A stretch of 64,000 nucleotides of DNA. Source: [Empedobacter] haloabium. Its GTDB lineage: Bacteria; Pseudomonadota; Gammaproteobacteria; Burkholderiales; Burkholderiaceae_D. The stretch covers positions 5,022,001 to 5,086,000 of the forward strand of contig CP136508.1 of the NCBI GenBank assembly GCA_008011715.2, read 5' to 3'. Position 1 is the first letter of the stretch; each line of letters opens with the position of its first letter. Under the pieces are notes generated by a model. It ran no database searches, was not told the DNA's origin, and worked only from the letters and a program-made list of their open reading frames with translations. Below, in pieces: positions 1-9,000 of the stretch. The translations under genes and the position numbers were made by a program.

Positions 1-3000
1 GCGTCGCGCCGCGATAGCTCTGGATGGCCGGGCGCGGCCGGTCCAGCGGCAGCGCGTGCACGGCCGGCGCGTCGGCCAGTTGAGCGTTCCAGTAGGCCAG
101 CTGGCGCAGCGCGGCCGGCTGCTGCAGCCAGTCGCGCTGCCAGTGCGCGAAATCGCTGTAGTGCAATGGCAGCGGCGGCAGCGCCGCGGCGCCGCCGGTC
201 GTGCCGGCGCGGTACAGCGCCGCGAGTTCGTCGGCGAGCACCGCCAGCGAACGGCCATCGCTGACGATGTGATGGACCACCAGTACCAGCACATGGTCGG
301 CATCGTCCAGCCGCAGCAGCGCCGCACGCAGCAGATTGCCCTGTTCCAGCACGAACGGCTGCAGCGTCACGGTGGCGGCGGCGCGCCGGGCCGCCTCCTC
401 GCGCTGCGCCGGAGCCAGTCCCGTCAGGTCCGTGAGCGCCAGCGGCACCGCTGCCGGTGCCAGGATTTCCTGTACCGGCTGGCCGTCCTGCGTGGCGAAG
501 CGGGTGCGCAGGGACGGATGGCGCGCGGCCAGCGCATCGAGGCTTTGCTGCAGCTGCGCCGGCACCAACGTGCCGCGCAGGCGCAGCGCGAGCGGGATGT
601 TGTAGAACGGGTTGGCGGGCTCGAAGCGGTCGAGGAACCACAGGCGCTGCTGCTGCGAGCTGAGCGGATGCCAGCCCGAGCGTTCGCGCGGCGCCGGCCC
701 GGCGTTGTCGCCGCCGGCCCGTTCCACCAGCCGCGCCAGCGCCGCCGGCGTGGGTTCCTCGAACACGGCGCGCAGCGGCAACTGCACGCCGCAGGCTGCG
801 CGGATGCGCGATACCAGGCGCGTCGCCAACAACGAATGGCCGCCCAGCGCGAAGAAATTCTCGGCCGGACCGACCGCGTCGCGGTTCAGCAGCTCGGCCA
901 TGAGCGCGCACAGCGAGGCTTCCAGTGCCGTCGCCGGCGCCGTGTCCGCCACCGCGGGCGTGGCCGCCGGCGCGGGCAGCGCACGACGATCGAGCTTGCC
1001 GTTGGGCGTCAGCGGCAGACGCTCGAGGACCACGTAGGCGGCCGGCCGCATATAGTCGGGCAAGGTGCCGCGCAAGGCCGCCGCGGCCGCGTCGGCATCG
1101 AAGGTGCCGCGCGGGACGACGTATGCGACCAGTCGACGCGCCTCGCCGCTGCCCAACGCCAGCACCACGGCTTCGCGCACTTGCGGCAGCCGGGCCAGCG
1201 CGGCCTCGACGTGGCCCAGCTCGATGCGGAAGCCGCGCAGCTTGACCTGCTGGTCGTTGCGGCCCAGGCCCGCCACCATGCCGTCGGGCAGATAGCGTCC
1301 CAGGTCGCCCGTGCGGTACAGGCGGTCGCCGCCACCGAACGGGTTGGCGACGAACTGGCGTGCCGTCATCGCCGCGTCGTCGCGGTAGCCGCGCGCCAGG
1401 TGCGGGCTGCGGATGCACACTTCGCCCACCTCGCCGATCCCGGCCAGCGTGCCGGCGCCGTTCAGCACCAGCAGCTGCACGCCGGGGATGCCGTGGCCCA
1501 GCGCGATGACGTCGCGCGTCAGGCCAGCCGCCGTACCCGGGGCGATCTCCACCATGCCGAACGCCCGCTGCGCCTCGGTGGCGCCGTAGTAGCTGACCAC
1601 GGCGCAGCGCGGCGCCACCTGCTGCAGCAGGGCCACGTCGGCCTGCGTCAGGATATCGCCCACCAGGAAGGCATGCCGCAATGTCGGCAGAGCGCGTGCG
1701 TCCTGGCACAGCAGCTGCAGCATGGCCGGCGTCAGGTTGACGGCACTGATGTTCTCGGCCGCCATCCAGTCGGCCAGCAGGCCCGGGCCGATGGCGTCCA
1801 CCGGCGGCACGTGCAGGCTGGCGCCCATCCATAAGGTATTGAAGATATCGCGCTGCAGCGGGTCGTGCGCGAGGCCCGACAACAGTGCGTAGCGATCCTG
1901 CGGCCCCATGCCGAAGTGTTGTTGCAGCCATGGGTAGAAGTGCGTCAGCGCGCCGTGGCGGCCTTCGACGGCCTTGGGCAGGCCGGTGGAGCCGGACGTG
2001 AACGTCAGCACGGCGACGTCGTCGGCCGTCCAGGCGGCCGGCACGGCACGCACGCCCGCTGCCAGCACCGGCCAGCCATCGTTCCCGCTCAGATCGAGTC
2101 GCGGCACCGGCGCGGGCAGGCAGGCAAGCAATGCGGCATCGCCGCCCTCGGCCACCGTCAGCCACGCGGCGGGCCGGGCCACGGCCAGGCAGGCGCGCAC
2201 GTGCTCGGCCGGGTAAGCGGGATCGACGATGGTATAGGCGGCACCCGCCTTCAGCACGCCCAGCACGGCCGGCACCAGCGCCGCGCGGCGGGCGGCGCAG
2301 ATCGCCACCACGGCGCCGGCGCCGACGCCGGCCTCCTGCAGCCAGCAGGCCACGGCCTCGCTGCGCTCGTCCAGTTCCGCGTAGGTCCACTGCAGGTGCG
2401 CCGCCGTGACGGCCAGCGCCGCCGGCTGCGCCGCCACCAGCGCGGCAAAGCGGCCGGGAATGCTGCCGTGCCAGGTCGCATCCAGGACGACCGCCGGATC
2501 GGGCAGGACCGCGCGCGCTGGCGCCGTCAGCAGCGACACGGCCTTGCAGGCGATGGCGGGCGCCTGGCTGACCTGCTCCAGCAAGCTGTGGTACTGCCGC
2601 AGCAATTCGCGCATGCGCTGCGCATCGAACAGGCCACGGTTGTACACCAGGTGCAGCAGGATGCCTTCTTCGCTGTCCTGCGCATACAGCGTCAGGTCGA
2701 ACTTGGCGTCCAGCAGCGTGCTTTGCAGTCCTTCGATCGCCAGCTCCGGCGACGTATAGTTCGTCTCCGGCAGGTTGAGCATGTTGAAGAAGACCTGGAA
2801 CAGCGGATTGCGGCTCAGGTCACGCTGCAGCGGCAACGCGTCGACGACCTGCTCGAACGGGATGGCGCTGTGTTCGTAAGCCTCCAGCGCGGTGCGGCGC
2901 ACCTGCTCCAGCAGCGTGCCGAAACCGGCCGCGTCGTCCAGGCGCATGCGCAGGACCAGGTTACCCAGCAGCATGCCGAGCATGCCCTCCAGCTCGCGCC

Positions 3001-6000
3001 GGTCGCGGGTGGCCTGCGGCACGCCGACCAGCACGTCGTCCTGGCCGCTGAGACGGCCCAGCAGCAGGCCGAACGCCGTGACCAGCGTCATGAACAGGCT
3101 GGCATTGTGCGCATGCCCCAGCTGGCGCACGGCGTGCGACAGCGCCGGGTCCAGCCGCAGCTGTTCATCGCCGCCATCGAAGCGCTGCACCGCCGGCCGC
3201 ACGCGGTCGGTCGGCAGGTCGAGCAGCTCCGGCGCACCGGCCAGTTGCCCGGTCCAATAGGCCAGCTGGCGCTCGCGCACGGCTTCGGTCAGTTGTTCGC
3301 GCTGCCAGTACGCATAGTCGGCGTACTGCAGCGGCAGCACCGGCAGCGCCGGCGCGCGGCCGGCGCGCAGGGCGTCGTACGCACGCAGCCATTCGTCGGC
3401 CAGGATGTTCAGCGACCAGCCGTCGCTGACGATATGGTGCACGTTCAGCAGCAGCACGTGCTGGTCGGCCGACAGCCGCAGCAGTTCGGCACGCAGCAAG
3501 GGCTCGCGCGCCAGGTCGAACGGCAGCGCCGCATGGCGCGCGGCACGCGCCTCCACCTCGTCCGGCGCGACGTCGGTAACGGCCAGCGTCACGGTACGCG
3601 ACGGCGCGATGCGCAGGTGCGGCACGCCCTCCACGCTGTCGAAGTTGGTGCGCAGGACCTCGTGGCGCTCGATCAGGTATTGCAGCGCGGCCTCCAGCGC
3701 GGCGGCATCCAGCCGCCCCGTCAGGCGCAGCGCGGCCGGCATGTTGTAGGTCGGCGTGGGACCTTCGAGCTCCTGCACGAACCACAGTCGCTGCTGCGCG
3801 AACGACAGGGGCAGCACCTGGTCGGGCGTACGCGGCAACGCGCGCAGCGGTGCGGTACCGGCGCTGTCCAGGCCATCGACGACGCGGGCGAGATCGGCCA
3901 GCACCGGCTGCTCGAACAACGCCCGCAGCGCCAGCTCACGCTGCAGTACCTGGCGTACGCGCGTGGTCAGCCGCACGGCCAGCAACGAGTGGCCGCCGAG
4001 TTCGAAGAAGTGGTCGCGGCGGCCAACGTCGCGTACGGCCAGCAGGTCTTCCCAGATCGCCGCCAGCGCCGTTTCGGTGCTTCCTTGCGGCGCTTCGTAC
4101 GGCTGGCGCAATTGCGCGGCGGCGTCGGGCGCCGGCAGCGCGCGCCGGTCCAGCTTGCCGTTCGGGCTGACGGGGAACGCCGTCATGCAGACAAAGGCGG
4201 CCGGCACCATGTAGTCCGGCAGCACGGTGGCCAGCCGGTCGCGCAGCGCCGCCGGTGCCAGCGTGTGGCCTGGCTGGGCCAGCAGATACGCCACCAGGCG
4301 CTTCTGTCCCGGCACGTCTTCGCGCGCCACCACGACCGCCTCGCGCACGCCGGCGCACGCGGCCAGTGCCGCCTCGACCTCGCCCGGCTCGATGCGGTAG
4401 CCGCGGATCTTGACCTGGCTGTCGTTGCGGCCCAGGTATTCGATATTGCCGTCCTCCAGCCAGCGGGCGATGTCGCCCGTCTTGTACATGCGCGTGCCTG
4501 GCCGGAAGACATTGCCGACGAAGCGCTCCGCCGTCAGGTCAGGCCGGTTCAGGTAGCCGTCGGCCAGGCAATCGCCGGCGATATACAGCTCGCCATGCGC
4601 GCCCAGGGCCACCGGCTGCAGCGCCGCGTCGAGAATGTAGATCTGGGTGTTGGCGATCGGCGCGCCGATCGGCGGCAACGCGGGCCACGCGCCCGGATCG
4701 CCGTCCAGCACATACGTCGTCACGACGTGGCTCTCGGTCGGGCCGTAGTAGTTGTGCAGGCTGCGGCCGGCGCGCATGCGGAAGAACTGCACGATGGCGG
4801 GACTGATGCGCAACTGTTCGCCTGCCGTGATCATCGTGTTCAGCGCAGGCAACGGTTCGCCCAGCTCCACCGCCGCCTCGGCGATGTTCTGCAGCGCGAC
4901 GAACGGCAGGAAAATGCGTTCCACGTCGTACCGGCGCATCAGCCGCACCAGTTCGCGCGGATCGCGCCGGATGGACTCGGCCAGCAGCACCAGGCTGGCG
5001 CCATAGCACAATGCGCTGAAGATCTCCTGGAACGTGGCATCGAAGCCCAGGGCGGAGAACTGCAGCGTGCGTTCGCGCTGGGCCAGCTTCGAACGCGACG
5101 AAGCCTGCCACCGGATCAGGTTGACCAGCGGGCCCTGGGCCATCGCGACCCCTTTGGGCCGGCCGGTCGAGCCGGACGTGTACAGCACGTACATCAGGTT
5201 GGCTGCGGCCTGCGCCAGCGGCGGCGCGGGCGGGTTCGCATCCGGCAGCCCGTCCAGCACCGCCAGGCCTTCGGCCAGCAGCAGGCAAGGCAGCTCGGCC
5301 GCCAGCCGGCGCACCGGCTCCAAGGCCGCCAGCAGCGGCGCCTGGGCCAGCAGCGCCCGGGGCGCGCTGTCGTCGAGCATATAGGCGATACGCTCGACCG
5401 GATAGGCCGGGTCGAGCGGCATGTAGGCGGCGCCGGCCTTGAGCACGCCGAGGATCGCGACCACCATCTCCAGGCCACGCTCCATGCAGACGGCGACGCG
5501 GTCGTTGGCACCGATGCCATGGCCGTGCAGGAATTGCGCCACCTGGTTGGCACGGCGGTTCAGCACCTCGTACGTCATCGTGTCGCTGCCGTACAGCAGG
5601 GCCAGCGCGCCGGGATCGGCGGCGGCCTGGTCTTCGACCATCTGGTGCAACTGGCGGGTGTCGTCGAAGTGCTGGGCGCTGTCGTTGAATTGCACCAGCA
5701 CGCGGTGGCGCTCCGCCGCGCCCAGCAGCGGCAGGCGCGACAGCCGCTCGCCCGGCGCGGCGGCGGCGCCTTGCAACAGCTCGGCCAGGTTGGCCGCGAG
5801 CCGGTCGGCGCCGGCGGCGTCATGGACATCGGCCGCCAGTTCGAGGCGGCAGGCGCCGTCGTCGGTCGCGACGATCGCCATGTCGGCCGGCAGCGGGCCG
5901 TCATCGGCCAGCGCGAACGCGGCCGCATGGCGTGCCGGCAGCAGGCTGGCGGGCACGCCGGCGTGTGCGGCGCAGGCCTGCAGCGCGCCAGCGGCACGCG

Positions 6001-9000
6001 TCAGCAGGACCGTTGCAGCCGGGTCGTCGCCGGTCTCGGCCACCAGCGGCAGCAACGGTCCGCCGGCGCGCAGGCGTACGCCGGTCAGCACGGTTTCCTG
6101 CCCGCTCAGGCGCGCCAGCAGTGCCAGCCATGCCCCCAGCAGGATGGCGCCGCGGGACAGCCCGGTGCGCGCGGTCAGGGCCGCCAGCGCCGCCGTATCG
6201 ACGGCCCGCACATGCCGCTCGTCCGTGCGTTCCGCGCCCGCGGCCAGCGCCAGCGTTTGCGGCAGGTTCAGGTGCGCTGGCGCTTCGGCCAGCCGGCCCC
6301 GCCAGAACGCCATGTCGTCTTCCAGCTGGCGCAGCGGCCATGCCGCTCCCTGCGCATCGCAAGCGACGGCGACGTCGCCCGCGGGCGCACCTGTCGCCAG
6401 CACGCGTTCCATCGTTTCGGACAGCAGGGCCGGCAGGTCGGGATGCTGCGCCCACTCCGGCGCGATCCGCCACTCCAGCCGCTGGCCGTCCTGCTCCACG
6501 CTGGCGGCGATATCGAACGGCGCCTGTGCCGGCGCGCGCTCGATTGCCGCGACACGCAGGGCGCAACGGGCCAGCGCCGCCTCCAGCACCGCCGCCGGGG
6601 CGACGCCCTGCCAGCGCAACCGGGCCACTGCCGCACCGGCCTGCGCCAGCACGGGCAGCAGGCGATCGGCACGCTGCGGGATCGGCGCGTCGAACGCCTG
6701 TGCCATGCAGTCGAGGGCGAACACGAACTCGCGCTGCAGCGTTGCGACCTGCGCCGCCGTCAGCGCCAGGCGGCTTTCGAGCGTCAGCGTCAGGCCGCTC
6801 TGCAGGTTGCCGTTGACCAGCACCGCCAGCTTGAAATTGGTTTCCTCATAGCTGTTGCCCGGCTCGATCTGCAGCCACTCGGCCGCCTGCAGCGCCTCGC
6901 TGACATGGAAGTTATTGTAGGTAAACAGCGTGTCGATCTGCAGCGCCCGTTGTTCGCGCACGATGTGCGCGAACGGGAAGCGCCGGAACGGCTTGCGCGC
7001 CACCTCGTCCGCCTGCAACGCGGCGGCCAGCTGGCGCCAGCTGGCGTCCAGGTCGAAGGCCACCGGCAGCACGTTGACGAACAGGCCGACGATGTTCTGC
7101 GCGCCCGGCGTTTCGGGCCGGCCGTTGTCCGTCAGCGCCGTGCTGAGGCGCTCACTCGGCAGGAGCGCGCGCAGCATGTACGCGTGCGCCATCATCAGCA
7201 GCGTTTTCAGCATCACGCCATCGGTCGCGACACGTTGCGCCAGGCGTGCGGGCAGGTCCGCCGGCAAGGGCAGCGTGTGCAACACCGCTTCGCCCTGTTG
7301 CGGCAGCCGCGCCGACAGCGCGCCGCTGCCGGCGGCGCGGCAATACGTACGCCAGTGCGCGGCCGCGGCGTCGTCCTGCTCGGCCGCGGCCTGCTGGGCG
7401 ACGTAGTCGGCGAACCGCAACCCGCCCGTGTCGAAGACGTCGGCCAGCGGCAGGCCGAAGCGCAGATGGCCGTAGTGCTCGAAGATCTGCCGCTGCAGCG
7501 TTGCCATGCTCCAGCCGTCCAGGATCGCGTGGTGCGCGTCGATCAGCAGCTGGATGCAGCCCTCGGCCTTGCGCAACACGGTGAAGCGGATCAGGCTCGG
7601 GCCGGACAGGGCGAAACCGGTGCGCTTGAGCGAAGCGATGGCCGTGGCCACCGCCGCCTCCTGCTCCGCCGCGGACAGGTGGCGCAGGTCCTGCTCCGAC
7701 CACTCCGGCTCGACGCGCGCATACACCAGTTGCAGCGGCTCGGACACGGTATCGAGTTCGAAGCCGGTACGCAGCACCTGGTTGTGGGCCAGCACCAGCC
7801 CCACGGCCTGCTTCAGCAGGGCGGCATCGTAGTCGAAACGCAGCTCGTAGCTGAAGACATCGTGGTACATCGCACTGTCCGGCTCCATCCGGCAGTGGAA
7901 CAGCATCCCCTGCTGCAGCGACGTGACCGGGTAGGCATCCTCCAGCCCTTCCGGCAGAGCGGCCAGGTCGGCCGGGTCGACCAGCGCGAACGGTGCGAGC
8001 GCCTCCGTGGTCGTGACGGCGACATGCGAACGACTGTCGCAGAACGCGGCCAGCTGTTCCAGTACCGGGTATTTGAAGATGTCGGCCACCGCGACCGCGT
8101 ACCCCAGCTTCTGCAATTCCGCCACCAGCTGGATCGAGAAGATCGAGTCGCCGCCGACGGCGAAGAAGCTGCTGTCCGCCTCCACCGCGACCTCGCCCAG
8201 CAACTGGTGCCAGATCGCGGCGATGGCCGCTTCGGTCGCACTCAGCGCGCGCGTGGCGGACTGGCGGGTGCTGCGGTGTTCCTCGTACAGCGCCAGCAAC
8301 GCCGCCGCCGCGATCTTGCCGTTGGCACTCAGCGGCATCGACGGCACGAAGACGATATCGGCCGGCACCGCGTGGCGCGGCAGGTGGCGCGCCAGTTCGG
8401 CACGCAGCTGCACGCTGTCCAGATCGGACGGCAGGCCCGCCACGAAGCCCACCAGCATCTCGACGCGGTCGCGCGCATAGCGCTGCACGCTCAGCGTGCG
8501 GCCCGGCAGCAGGCGCGCCATTTGCGCCAGCACTTCGCCCGTCTCCACCCGCTTGCCGCGGATCTTGATCTGGCCGTCGCGGCGGCCCAGGTACAGCACA
8601 TTGCCGTCGGCCTCATGGCAGGCATAGTCGCCGGTGCGATAGATACGCCCCTGTGCCAGCGCGGCGTGCACGAAGCTGCGCGCATCCGCGTCCGGCAGCT
8701 GGTGATAGCCGCGCGCGACGCCGCAGCCGGCAATCACCAGTTCGCCCGGCGTGCCGGGTGGGCACAGCGCCAGCTCGTCGTTCACGATGAAAGCCTGGGT
8801 GTTGCGGATCGGCCGGCCGATCGTCACCGTGGCGCGCGCCAGCCAGGTCGCGGCATCGGCCGCGAACGCCAGCGAGATATCGGTGCACTCGGTCGGGCCA
8901 TAGATATTGGCCAGCAGCGCACGGCAGTTCGGGCTGTCCAGCCACGGGCGTACCAGCCCCAGGTCCAGCGCCTCGCCGCCGACGGCGAACATGGTCAGCC

